A stretch of DNA of 32,843 bases from Akkermansia muciniphila (GTDB lineage Bacteria > Verrucomicrobiota > Verrucomicrobiia > Verrucomicrobiales > Akkermansiaceae): the NCBI GenBank assembly GCA_945862285.1, contig CAMAYN010000020.1, positions 1 through 32,843 of the forward strand, written 5' to 3'. The translations under genes and the position numbers were made by a program. Every line of letters starts with the position of its first letter. The first letter of the stretch is position 1. The notes under the pieces were generated by a model. The model ran no database searches. It had not been told where the DNA came from and saw only the letters and a list, made by a program, of their open reading frames with translations. Shown piece by piece: positions 7,120 to 15,328 of the stretch.

Positions 7120-9705
7120 ATGGATGATCGATACGAAATTCGCGGAAAAATAGGGCAAGGTGGCATCGGTGCAGTCTATGCAGGCTACGACAAGAATTTG
7201 CATAGAGAAGTTGCCATCAAGAGAATTGTCGCAGAACGCACCGCGGATTTAGAGGTGGAGGCATCTCGTCAAATGGCAAAAGAAGCTTCTGCTCTTAGTA
7301 AATTACAGCATCCCAATATCGTTACCGTTTACGACGTAGGCGTGGACAACGATGGCCCATTTGTGGTCATGGAGTTGTTGCATGGAAAAACGATCGATGA
7401 AGTCGTGGCTACTGCTCCTCTCACATGGCAAGATTTTCGGGAATTTGCCTTACAAACGAACGAGGCGCTCATTGCAGCGCAGGACATGGATCTTCTGCAC
7501 AGGGATTTAAAACCTACCAACGTCATGCTTAATTGGTTGCCGTCGGGAAAATTCCAAGTGAAAATCGTGGACTTCGGACTCGCTAAATTTTCTTCCAAAC
7601 CATCTCTTCAAACAATCGACCAAAAAGATTCCATCTTCGGTTCGATTTATTTTATGGCTCCCGAGCAGTTCGAAAGAGTCGAGTTAGATCCCCGCACAGA
7701 CATGTATTCCATTGGTTGCGTTTATTACTACGCTCTGACGGGAACACATCCATTTAATGGCGACACGGGTCCCCAGGTCATGCTTTCGCACCTAGATCAC
7801 CGCGTTTTCCCTCTGCATGAACTGCGTCCGGACATCCCACGCTGGGTCGCCGATTGGGTGATGTGGCATATCAACCGGCTAACCGAGCATCGCCCTGCCA
7901 ATGCGCGAGCCGCACTTGTTTTATTTTTGCAAAGTGAAAAAGCCTATCCTTCCGCTCATACAGATCAAGTTTACCTGAATACCCAGGAAATTGTTAACCC
8001 TCTGAGTCAGCAACCGATACCACAAGCACGGCATCTATCTTCATCATTAAAAATTACTGCACCACAGCCGATTCGCCCTCCTGAACAATTTGGTAAACCG
8101 AGCCTACACACGGATGCTCAGCCGATTCCTCAAACGGGTGAAATTGCAACTGCTGCGACAGCTTCTCCTTCGACTCCTGCATCATCAAATCCCGTTTCAC
8201 TGGCGCCAGTTGTTCCCACGGCGGTCGTAGAGCAACTAGTCGCCGTTGTGCCTCCCCCAGTCGCCGTTGCTCCACCTCCAGTAGCCGTTGCTCCTCCGCC
8301 CGTCGCCGTTGCTCCTCCGCCCGTCGCCGTTGCACCTCCGCCAGTTGCCGTTGCACCTCCGCCAGTCGCCGTTGCGCCTACACCAACAAAAACCGTTCCA
8401 CTTCAAGCCGCAAACCCTCTTGTCATCAAGCGTCCGACAAGTGCCTTAGCAACGGGAAAAATCACTTCTCCAACTTCCCCGCTCGTGAGAGCTAACGTTT
8501 CACCCGCACCAGCTACTGCGCATCCTCTCGCTCAACAACCGACGAATAGTGCCAATCATACACCAAGTCCCGACCCCGCACTTCAGCAAGCCATCAGAGC
8601 AAAAAAAGCGAGCCTAGACCCAGCGAAGCTAACCATGATTGCAATCGTGCTCGGCATAGTAGTGATCATCGCATCCATCGCTCTTTATTCGCGAATCAGT
8701 GGAAATAAGGAGGACAAACGCTACAACGAGTTAATGCAACTCGCGAAAGATTCGTCCATCCTTGAAGTGAATAAAAATGACCTTAAAATTCTATTAGAGA
8801 ATGCTGTGTCTTTGAGTGACGTGAAAGGGCGTGAAACGATTTACAAAGCACTTTTCATTTCTCGATCGACCGATGGAACAAATATTGACCTAGTTCTCAC
8901 CGAATTTACTACTTCGACAAGCATGAACGAAGATATTCGGAAAAATCTACTTCGGCGTGTCATTGGCGGTCGAAAAAGCCCCGCTTCGATTCCTATTCTT
9001 ATCAATTATGTTAAAAACAACATCAGCAGCGATAGCGCCGCAGCGGCCATTGAATCGATAAAAGGGATCGTAACTGGTGATCATTTTGATGCACTCATCG
9101 AAATCCTCCAATTCACAACTAACAGCAACGTGCGCAAAGGCTGCGAAGAGTCGATTAATAAAATCTTCTCAGATTCGATGGACAAAAATGCTTTGGCTCA
9201 AAATACGGCAGATGCTTATAATTCATCTACTAGTGACGACACCAAGCAGATTCTCCTGCGCATTCTTGGCAACACAGGTTCAGCAAAGGCCAAAGAAATT
9301 ATCAGTGCGCAATTCAGTGGAAATAACAAAATCATGCAAGTCGCCGCCGCCGATGCCTGCCGCAACTGGCCCAACGATCAAATGTTTATGGAACTCATCG
9401 CGAATCTAGATCGCGACCTAGATCCTAATGTTCGCTCGCGAGTTTTCCAATCATCCATCGATTTCCTTACGAAAACTACCGTGCCCTTAGATGATGCCAC
9501 CAAGGAGAAATTCTGGAATGCCCTAGCAAAAAAAGCCACTGCACCAGAATCGCAACTCCTCCTAATTCGTTCACTTGTAAAAATATTAACTCCATGGTCA
9601 GTCGCGATCGTTAAATCCTATGCCGACACCGGAGAGGAAGATGATGTAATCGATTTAGCCTCGAAAGCATTACGCAGCATGGAGTCAAAAATGAAACCAG
9701 AATAG
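7120..9705 (+). CDS. membrane Ser/Thr protein kinase with Pro-rich linker and HEAT-like repeats
   Basis: 861-residue Hanks-type kinase. The kinase domain (about 5-270) has the glycine loop GQGGIGAVY (12-20), VAIK with K34, HRDLKPTN (127-134), DFG with D151 and APE at 180-182, so it looks catalytically competent. A Pro/Ala/Val-rich linker (about 280-490) holds seven tandem VAVAPPP-type heptads. A membrane segment lies at about 504-525 and the following ~335 residues contain HEAT-like helical repeats, probably outside the cytoplasm. Such kinases sense envelope signals and phosphorylate cytoplasmic partners; targets here are unknown. It heads a co-directional run with sufT, a lipoprotein gene, a PBP and a Ppx/GppA-like gene. 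AAGGG lies only two to three bases before the ATG, so the ribosome site is atypical. Confidence 0.88.
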   Translation: MDDRYEIRGKIGQGGIGAVYAGYDKNLHREVAIKRIVAERTADLEVEASRQMAKEASALSKLQHPNIVTVYDVGVDNDGPFVVMELLHGKTIDEVVATAPLTWQDFREFALQTNEALIAAQDMDLLHRDLKPTNVMLNWLPSGKFQVKIVDFGLAKFSSKPSLQTIDQKDSIFGSIYFMAPEQFERVELDPRTDMYSIGCVYYYALTGTHPFNGDTGPQVMLSHLDHRVFPLHELRPDIPRWVADWVMWHINRLTEHRPANARAALVLFLQSEKAYPSAHTDQVYLNTQEIVNPLSQQPIPQARHLSSSLKITAPQPIRPPEQFGKPSLHTDAQPIPQTGEIATAATASPSTPASSNPVSLAPVVPTAVVEQLVAVVPPPVAVAPPPVAVAPPPVAVAPPPVAVAPPPVAVAPPPVAVAPTPTKTVPLQAANPLVIKRPTSALATGKITSPTSPLVRANVSPAPATAHPLAQQPTNSANHTPSPDPALQQAIRAKKASLDPAKLTMIAIVLGIVVIIASIALYSRISGNKEDKRYNELMQLAKDSSILEVNKNDLKILLENAVSLSDVKGRETIYKALFISRSTDGTNIDLVLTEFTTSTSMNEDIRKNLLRRVIGGRKSPASIPILINYVKNNISSDSAAAAIESIKGIVTGDHFDALIEILQFTTNSNVRKGCEESINKIFSDSMDKNALAQNTADAYNSSTSDDTKQILLRILGNTGSAKAKEIISAQFSGNNKIMQVAAADACRNWPNDQMFMELIANLDRDLDPNVRSRVFQSSIDFLTKTTVPLDDATKEKFWNALAKKATAPESQLLLIRSLVKILTPWSVAIVKSYADTGEEDDVIDLASKALRSMESKMKPE
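8239..8385 (+). repeat. seven tandem 21-base repeats (VAVAPPP) in kinase linker
   Basis: Seven consecutive 21-base units begin at 8239, 8260, 8281, 8302, 8323, 8344 and 8365. Each encodes VAVxPPP except the last, VAVAPTP. The inner units are nearly identical at DNA level, so copy number can change by slippage without shifting the frame. The product is an extended Pro-rich spacer between the kinase domain and the membrane. Confidence 0.95.
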
Positions 9706-9741
9706 CCGTTTAAAAAATAAAACTTTTCAGATTTAATCATT

Positions 9742-10287
9742 ATGCAACAAGAAACCAGCCTCACACGTGACGTCGATGCCATTCAAATCCCTAGTGGCGA
9801 TCCCATCACACTCCCCATAGGCACAGTCGTCTATATCACCCAACGACTCGGCGGTTCCTATACCGTGGCCACACATTCTGGGCTTGCTCGCATTTCCTCG
9901 GCAGACGCTGACGCTCTCGGCATCGATACCAAAGCGCAGGAAGAAAAATCGGCAGAAATCGAGCGTCTCAAGGATGCCCCTCTCGAAGAACAAGTCTGGG
10001 CACAGCTTAAGGGCGTTTACGATCCAGAAATCCCAGTAGATATTGTCAATCTCGGGCTTGTTTATGACTGCGCCTTAGAGAAACAAGACGATCGCATTGT
10101 TGTTTTAGTGAAAATGACACTCACTGCTCCGGGATGCGGCATGGGACCAGTCATTGCTGCTGACGCACAAGCACGAATCATGACGATTCCCGAAGTAAGC
10201 GAGGCAAAAGTAGAACTCGTTTGGGATCCCGCTTGGAATCAAGATATGATTTCAGAAGAAGGACGAATGATTTTGGGAATGGTATGA
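9742..10287 (+). CDS. sufT: SufT-type Fe-S cluster assembly protein (DUF59)
   Basis: 181 residues. The N-terminal part (TLPIGTVVYITQRLGGSYTV, around 23-42, then ARISSADADALG) is the extension typical of SufT. The C-terminal part is the DUF59/MIP18 domain with DPEIPVDIVNLGLVYD (94-109) and TAPGCGMG containing the conserved C132. SufT proteins help mature Fe-S proteins in the cytoplasm. The gene begins 36 bases after the kinase gene, and its TGA overlaps the ATG of the next gene (ATGA). No other suf genes are present in the window, so it is separated from the assembly operon where it is often found. Confidence 0.9.
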   Translation: MQQETSLTRDVDAIQIPSGDPITLPIGTVVYITQRLGGSYTVATHSGLARISSADADALGIDTKAQEEKSAEIERLKDAPLEEQVWAQLKGVYDPEIPVDIVNLGLVYDCALEKQDDRIVVLVKMTLTAPGCGMGPVIAADAQARIMTIPEVSEAKVELVWDPAWNQDMISEEGRMILGMV

Positions 10288-10889
10288 AATATCCAATTCT
10301 GCTTTTTTGCCTCACGATCGCAGCGTCTTGCTCACAAGATGCAGAACCTTCATTGTCATCAGTGATTAGAGATTCGAGTGAAGCACACGAAGGTGAAAAA
10401 TTAGAACGAAAATTCAAATCACAAGCAGCATCAGGCTTCATCCAAGATAAAAAAGGAAATTGGGTAACCGATACATCAAAAAGAAGTCAGTTTGAGTCAG
10501 GCGGAAATAGCAACATGGCTGGAAAAAGCTTCCAAGGTAAACAATTTTACAAAAGCGAAGCCATCGCGCCCTCATATTGGAGTCAAAGTTCTTACCCAAA
10601 AACAGCCTACTCGGGAAATACAGACGCATCATCACTGAAAAGATCGAGCGCATCCCAAGGTGTTTTCGCACGCGAAGCAGGAGCATATTCCAGCAACAAT
10701 GGAAAGAATATGCAATCGAATCGCCTCGGCAGCCCTGCTGCAATCGAAGAAAGGAAAAATCAAATCAACCGCGTCAATGATGCGCGAACATCAAACCGCC
10801 GCAATTATGAAAATGACCTTTTCATTATGGATGCTCAGCAAATGCGTGATCTAAACATCCAGCAAACCAAAGCCATGATGGGTCGGTAA
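10284..10889 (+). CDS. small low-complexity lipoprotein
   Basis: 201 residues from ATG at 10284, which overlaps the sufT stop by four bases. A lipoprotein signal is visible (MKYPILLFCLTIAASC, lipobox IAASC, lipidated Cys near 16). The mature part is rich in Ser, Asn, Gln, Lys and Arg, has no recognisable fold and looks largely disordered, ending in a helical IQQTKAMMGR. An in-frame upstream start at 10221 would place the signal internally and is rejected. I do not recognise a family. Position between sufT and the PBP gene, with 24 bases to the latter, suggests an envelope role, but function is unknown. Confidence 0.75.
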   Translation: MKYPILLFCLTIAASCSQDAEPSLSSVIRDSSEAHEGEKLERKFKSQAASGFIQDKKGNWVTDTSKRSQFESGGNSNMAGKSFQGKQFYKSEAIAPSYWSQSSYPKTAYSGNTDASSLKRSSASQGVFAREAGAYSSNNGKNMQSNRLGSPAAIEERKNQINRVNDARTSNRRNYENDLFIMDAQQMRDLNIQQTKAMMGR

Positions 10890-10913
10890 AAAACAACCAC
10901 GCAATCAAATGTC

Positions 10914-12635
10914 ATGGCCTGGAGACCAGAACGGCAGCGCAGAGTAATTCAACTCCTCCAGCGCATCCCTCAAAAATGGCGCAAACGCCTGCGGATCTTG
11001 GCAATCGTTTCTTCCTTTCCACTCGTCGCTGTCATCATACTGTGCTTCTATTTCTACATCCGAGCTTGCTCCTATGATATTCAAGAAGTCGGCAGACTCC
11101 CAGAACGTAACAGCGTCTATGACAAAAATGGCCATGAAATCGATGCCATCGTCGGCTCCAGCATCGACCAGATCACCTATGATGACCTCCCCCTCTTTCT
11201 CACCAATGCGCTTCTCGCCCGCGAAGACAAAGACTTCTTCACCCACAGCGGCGTCGATGTGCGCGGTCTGATGCGCGCCACCTTTCGCAACATAAAAGAC
11301 AGGGAGTTTACCCAAGGTGCCTCTACCCTATCGATGCAACTTGCAAGGAATACATTTAATATCCGTGCTAAATCCCTACAGCGAAAATTCCTCGAAATCG
11401 CCCTCACTCTGCGATTGGAAAAAAACTACTCAAAAAAAGCGATCATGGCCGGCTACCTGAACCGCATTTACTTCGGTGTCGGCGCGGGGCATCTCGGTGT
11501 AGAAGATGCCGCCAAAAATTATTTTGGTAAGAGCGTGAAGGAATTGCATGAAGGCGAATGCGCCATGCTGATCGGAATCATCCGCGGTCCGCATATTTTC
11601 TCCCCATGGCGCAACATCGAGGCTGCTATCAACCAGCGCAACCAAGTGCTCGAGCGCATGAAAACCATGGCATTTATTGACGATGCCGAGCTTCAACGCG
11701 TGAAAAATCTACCGATCCGCCTTGCTCCTAAAAACGAAGTTGCCAGTGAGCAATCGTATTCCCTGCAAGCCATCGTCAAAGAGGTCAACAAATACGTCAG
11801 CGAGGCCGACCTTCAACGCGGCGGACTGAAAATCTATACCACGCTCGACATGAACTGGCAGAAACGCCTAGAAAAAGAAATTATAACAACCATCACCGCC
11901 TTAGAAAACGAAAAAAACTACGAGTCACCCACCTACCGCGATCACAAACCTGGCACAGACCCCGAGTATCTCCAAATCGCCGCCATCACCATCGAGACTC
12001 ACACTGGTGCCATCCTCTCGCAAATCGGCGGCAGAGATTTCAGTCACTCGCGCTTTGACCGCAGCCTCGCTGTGCGGCGTGACCTTGGTAGCGCCTTTGA
12101 GCCTTTCGTCGCCGCCGCCGCCGCCGAGCGTGGCAGGAAAGTCATCCCCGGTAGTCCCGTTACCACGGGGCGTACCATCGGACCAGAAGCAGTCATGCGC
12201 ATCGCCAAACGCTGTGGGCTCTCTGGTCCCTTTATCCTCACCGAAGACCTCTACCGCGGCGCAGCTTCCGCCACTCCCATGGAGATTGCCATTGGCCTTT
12301 CCACCCTCGCCCATAAGGGGAATCGCCCCAGTCCATTTCTCATTCAGGAAATTCGCAATGCCGATGGCGACTTTATTTACCAAGCCAATCATTCGTTTTT
12401 TCCCGCCTTATCGCCCAGCGCTGCTACCGAAGCTATGACTGTCCTTACCAATGAAAAAGGCAGCGACGTCTTCACCGGAGCCACCGGCACCGAACGAGAA
12501 GCATGGCTGATGCGTGTCGGCCCGCGCGGCTCGACCGCCATCTGGGTCGGCTTTGATCAACCTGGCGTCATCACCCAAGAACAGCGCCTAAAAAAACTTC
12601 TCCAACAACTCACCACTCGCCTCGACAACAACTAA
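10914..12635 (+). CDS. class A PBP-like glycosyltransferase with degenerate transpeptidase domain
   Basis: 573 residues. A basic cytoplasmic tail and membrane segment (about 28-49) precede a GT51 peptidoglycan glycosyltransferase domain with the catalytic Glu in AREDKDFF (E104), GASTLSMQLARN, a KKAIMAGYLNRIYFG-type motif and YFGKSV. This half looks active in polymerising lipid II. The C-terminal half aligns with a PBP transpeptidase but is short. The SxxK position reads SAFE (S393-E396), the KTG position reads ATGTE (523-527), and much of the region that would carry SxN is missing. Cross-linking activity is therefore unlikely. Class A PBPs are usually 650 residues or longer. It is followed after 25 bases by the Ppx/GppA-like gene. 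Confidence 0.88.
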   Translation: MAWRPERQRRVIQLLQRIPQKWRKRLRILAIVSSFPLVAVIILCFYFYIRACSYDIQEVGRLPERNSVYDKNGHEIDAIVGSSIDQITYDDLPLFLTNALLAREDKDFFTHSGVDVRGLMRATFRNIKDREFTQGASTLSMQLARNTFNIRAKSLQRKFLEIALTLRLEKNYSKKAIMAGYLNRIYFGVGAGHLGVEDAAKNYFGKSVKELHEGECAMLIGIIRGPHIFSPWRNIEAAINQRNQVLERMKTMAFIDDAELQRVKNLPIRLAPKNEVASEQSYSLQAIVKEVNKYVSEADLQRGGLKIYTTLDMNWQKRLEKEIITTITALENEKNYESPTYRDHKPGTDPEYLQIAAITIETHTGAILSQIGGRDFSHSRFDRSLAVRRDLGSAFEPFVAAAAAERGRKVIPGSPVTTGRTIGPEAVMRIAKRCGLSGPFILTEDLYRGAASATPMEIAIGLSTLAHKGNRPSPFLIQEIRNADGDFIYQANHSFFPALSPSAATEAMTVLTNEKGSDVFTGATGTEREAWLMRVGPRGSTAIWVGFDQPGVITQEQRLKKLLQQLTTRLDNN

Positions 12636-12660
12636 TCAATCTGTCAATCCTTCCTCCGTT

Positions 12661-14175
12661 ATGCTTGTTACATCACTCCACATTGGAGCCAGCTCCGTAT
12701 CTTTACTCATTGCGCAACGAAATGATGCCGGAGAAATCGCACCAATCGACTTTCTCGAACAACCCGCCCCCCTGGCCCATGACATCTTTGGACGTGGAGC
12801 CATCGCTCCCGCTACCACCGAGCGCATCGTCGCCATCCTACAAGGATTTCAAAAAACTCTCTCCGAGTTAGGACTGTCCACCACCGACCTCACACGCGCC
12901 TGCGCTACGAATATTCTCACCGAGGCCACCAACCACGAACCATTTCTCCTGCGAATTCAAGTCGCCTGCGGCCTGCGCCTCACCATCATCGATGACGGCG
13001 AAATGACACGACTCATTTACCTAAAAACCCAGCGCCGTCTGCTTGATACGCCCGCCATGCGCAAAGGCAACAGCTTAGTCATCCACGTGGGTCCAGGAAA
13101 CACCCGCGCCTTGATGTTTCATAATGGTGAAATTGCTCGCTACACCTCCTACCGCCTCGGCACTCACCGCACTCGCGAGGCCGTGCAAGAATCCCATACC
13201 GAGGGCACCGCCCTCCTCGAAGTCATTCGCCAACACGCCAGCGGCAACCTTGAGCAAATCAGCATCGACTACGCCAACGATACCATCGAGTCACTTCTGA
13301 TCATTGGTTACGAAGCCCAACTCATCGCCTCCAGCCTCGGCAAACCCGGCAGCCCCTGTACTTTGCGTCAGTTAAAACAGTTAACCCAGCAAGCCTGCCT
13401 GCTCTCAGACTACGACCTTGTCCACCGCTTCAAGCTCGACTACCACACCGCAGAAGCGCTTCTGCCCGCAATGCAGATTGCCATTTCCGTCACGGAAATC
13501 CTTCGCCTCAATCAACTCTATATCCCACACTCCGAATATGAACAAGGCCTGCTTCACGATCTCCTGATCAGCAAAACGCTCATCGGCAAGTTCGAGCAAG
13601 AAGTCCTCAGAGCAACACGCATTCTCGCCCGACGCTATCTATCCGACTCACGTCACGGCGAGCACGTATCGCGAATATGTCAAATACTGTTTGAAAAACT
13701 TCAAGACCTTCATCAGCTAGGCCCTCATGAATTTCTGCTTCTTCAATGCGCCGCGATCCTCCATGAAGTCGGCTCCTACATCAGTCCCCGCCTGCACCAC
13801 AAGCACTCGCTTTACATCATCCTCAACTCAGAAATCTTTGGTCTCAATCGCCTCGACATAACAATCGTCGCCCTCATCGCCCGCTATCATCGCCACGCCA
13901 TGCCTCAGGCCGAGCACCCGCATTACTGTGATCTCTCCATGGACGACCGCATCCGTGTTTGCAAATTAGCGTCCCTTCTTCGCGTCGCCGATGCCCTAGA
14001 ACGCACCCACCACCAACGCGTAAACTTCATCCAAGTCAGTCACTCGGGCGGCAAACTCACCCTCACCCTCCCGAACGTAAATGATGCCACTGTCGAAAGA
14101 CTCGCCATGCAGTCCAAGTCTGACCTTTTCACCCAAACCTTCGGCTTAGAAGTTGAAGTAGAAGTCGAACCATAA
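12661..14175 (+). CDS. Ppx/GppA phosphatase-family protein with altered active site
   Basis: 504 residues with the two-part layout of exopolyphosphatase: an ASKHA-fold N-terminal half and a C-terminal HD-like helical domain with CAAILHEVGSYIS (363-375) and LHHKHSLYII, as in E. coli Ppx. The Glu corresponding to the catalytic E121 is retained (E114 in DGEMTRLIYL). However, the first phosphate loop reads SLHIGASS, with H7 where Asp is usual, and the second reads IHVGPGNT, with H142 for Asp and GPGN for GGGS. Either the enzyme has changed metal or substrate use, or it is a regulatory relative. The usual function is hydrolysis of polyphosphate or pppGpp. The location beside a PBP gene is notable. 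Confidence 0.85.
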   Translation: MLVTSLHIGASSVSLLIAQRNDAGEIAPIDFLEQPAPLAHDIFGRGAIAPATTERIVAILQGFQKTLSELGLSTTDLTRACATNILTEATNHEPFLLRIQVACGLRLTIIDDGEMTRLIYLKTQRRLLDTPAMRKGNSLVIHVGPGNTRALMFHNGEIARYTSYRLGTHRTREAVQESHTEGTALLEVIRQHASGNLEQISIDYANDTIESLLIIGYEAQLIASSLGKPGSPCTLRQLKQLTQQACLLSDYDLVHRFKLDYHTAEALLPAMQIAISVTEILRLNQLYIPHSEYEQGLLHDLLISKTLIGKFEQEVLRATRILARRYLSDSRHGEHVSRICQILFEKLQDLHQLGPHEFLLLQCAAILHEVGSYISPRLHHKHSLYIILNSEIFGLNRLDITIVALIARYHRHAMPQAEHPHYCDLSMDDRIRVCKLASLLRVADALERTHHQRVNFIQVSHSGGKLTLTLPNVNDATVERLAMQSKSDLFTQTFGLEVEVEVEP

Positions 14176-14297
14176 AGTGTCAAACGGCTGAAAATGATAT
14201 GATACCATAGCATTCCTTGATACCGCAAAAAAGGCTTTGACCATGAAGCCATTATAAAAAACATAGCATCCACAAAGCCAAAACCCACCCTTGCGTT

Positions 14298-15239
14298 ATG
14301 TCCCCTAAGGTAACTCTATACACCACGAAGCGGCGTCTCGCCATCGCATTCCCACTGCTCATATTCATCGCCTGCGGCACGGTCTTTCTCATCTGGCACT
14401 TTCGCAAACGCGATGCGCCTTCACAGCCAGTAGCCGACGATTTCACCAATATCAGCCGAATCGATCCCCACGTCCACGCCATGTCCGTCACGCCACGTGG
14501 ACTCTACGCCGTTCACCAATGGATGGAGGATCGAAAAATCGATCGCTGCATCATCAGCCCGCTCAATCACAAAGGCTCACGCCCGCAAACAGAAGAAGAA
14601 CGTGCTATCATGCTCGAAAACTTCAAGCCTTTTAAAGGCCGCATCGAACGCATGACCATTATCCAACCAGAGGAGGTCGATACCGTCGAGCAAGCTCTCA
14701 CTCTCCTCGAACGCGAAGTGGCCGATGGTGCCATCGCATTTGGCGAGCACTACGGCGTGGGCTTAATGTTCGATGACCCCAAGAACCTTCGCCTCTATGC
14801 AGCCTGCGAAAAGATCGGCTTGCCCGTGATGTTTCATATCGATCAAAACAAAAACATGGTCGAAACCGGCATGGAGCGCGTCGATCGAGTGTTGAAAATG
14901 TATCCGAATTGTAACCTTATTGCCCACGCCTATTGGTGGCGACAATATCAAAACGGCACTTGCGATCGACAACTCCGTGAACATCCCAATCTCTTCGCCG
15001 ACATGTCAGGACGTGTAGTTGTCGATGTGCTTGGGAAAGATCGCGTCAAAGCTCGCGATTTTCTTCTTCGCCATCAAGATAAAATCCTCTGGGCTACCGA
15101 CGAAGGCTGGTGGTCATTCCAAAATCAAGACCGCCAAATGAATGATCACTACACCATTCTAGAAGAACTCGATCTCCCCCGCGAAGTCCTTTACAAACTC
15201 TATCACGGCAATGCGAAAAAAGTCTATCGCCTGCCCTAG
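14298..15239 (+). CDS. membrane-anchored amidohydrolase-family protein
   Basis: 313 residues with an N-terminal membrane segment (about 14-34, AIAFPLLIFIACGTVFLIW) after a basic leader, so the domain is probably held outside the membrane. The remainder is a TIM-barrel metal-dependent hydrolase of the amidohydrolase-2 type: HxH motif DPHVH (H58, H60), later His residues in MFHIDQNK and LIAHAYWW, and the terminal Asp in WATDEGWW. This family includes decarboxylases and lactone or amide hydrolases; the substrate here cannot be predicted. The 122-base gap from the Ppx-like gene contains only a short GGCTT/AAGCC dyad. Confidence 0.72.
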   Translation: MSPKVTLYTTKRRLAIAFPLLIFIACGTVFLIWHFRKRDAPSQPVADDFTNISRIDPHVHAMSVTPRGLYAVHQWMEDRKIDRCIISPLNHKGSRPQTEEERAIMLENFKPFKGRIERMTIIQPEEVDTVEQALTLLEREVADGAIAFGEHYGVGLMFDDPKNLRLYAACEKIGLPVMFHIDQNKNMVETGMERVDRVLKMYPNCNLIAHAYWWRQYQNGTCDRQLREHPNLFADMSGRVVVDVLGKDRVKARDFLLRHQDKILWATDEGWWSFQNQDRQMNDHYTILEELDLPREVLYKLYHGNAKKVYRLP

Positions 15240-15328
15240 CGCCCCGAGCTATTCTGAAGTATTCTCTTCGTCCATTTACGAAACGATTTCCCTTCTTGCA
15301 TGATCGGAATAGAATCGGTAGTTTTTCC

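Noticed and set aside
8054-8356. Minus-strand open frame giving an Arg/Glu/Gln-rich coiled-coil-like protein
   Set aside because: It is the antisense reading of the Pro-rich tandem repeats in the kinase gene; its regularity comes from the 21-base units.
8239-8385. Short regularly spaced repeats suggestive of a CRISPR array
   Set aside because: Units are contiguous with no spacers and encode heptads in the kinase frame.
14216-14262. GGCTT/AAGCC dyad with a T run on the minus strand in the gap before the amidohydrolase gene
   Set aside because: The stem is five base pairs and there is no minus-strand gene upstream that would need a terminator here.
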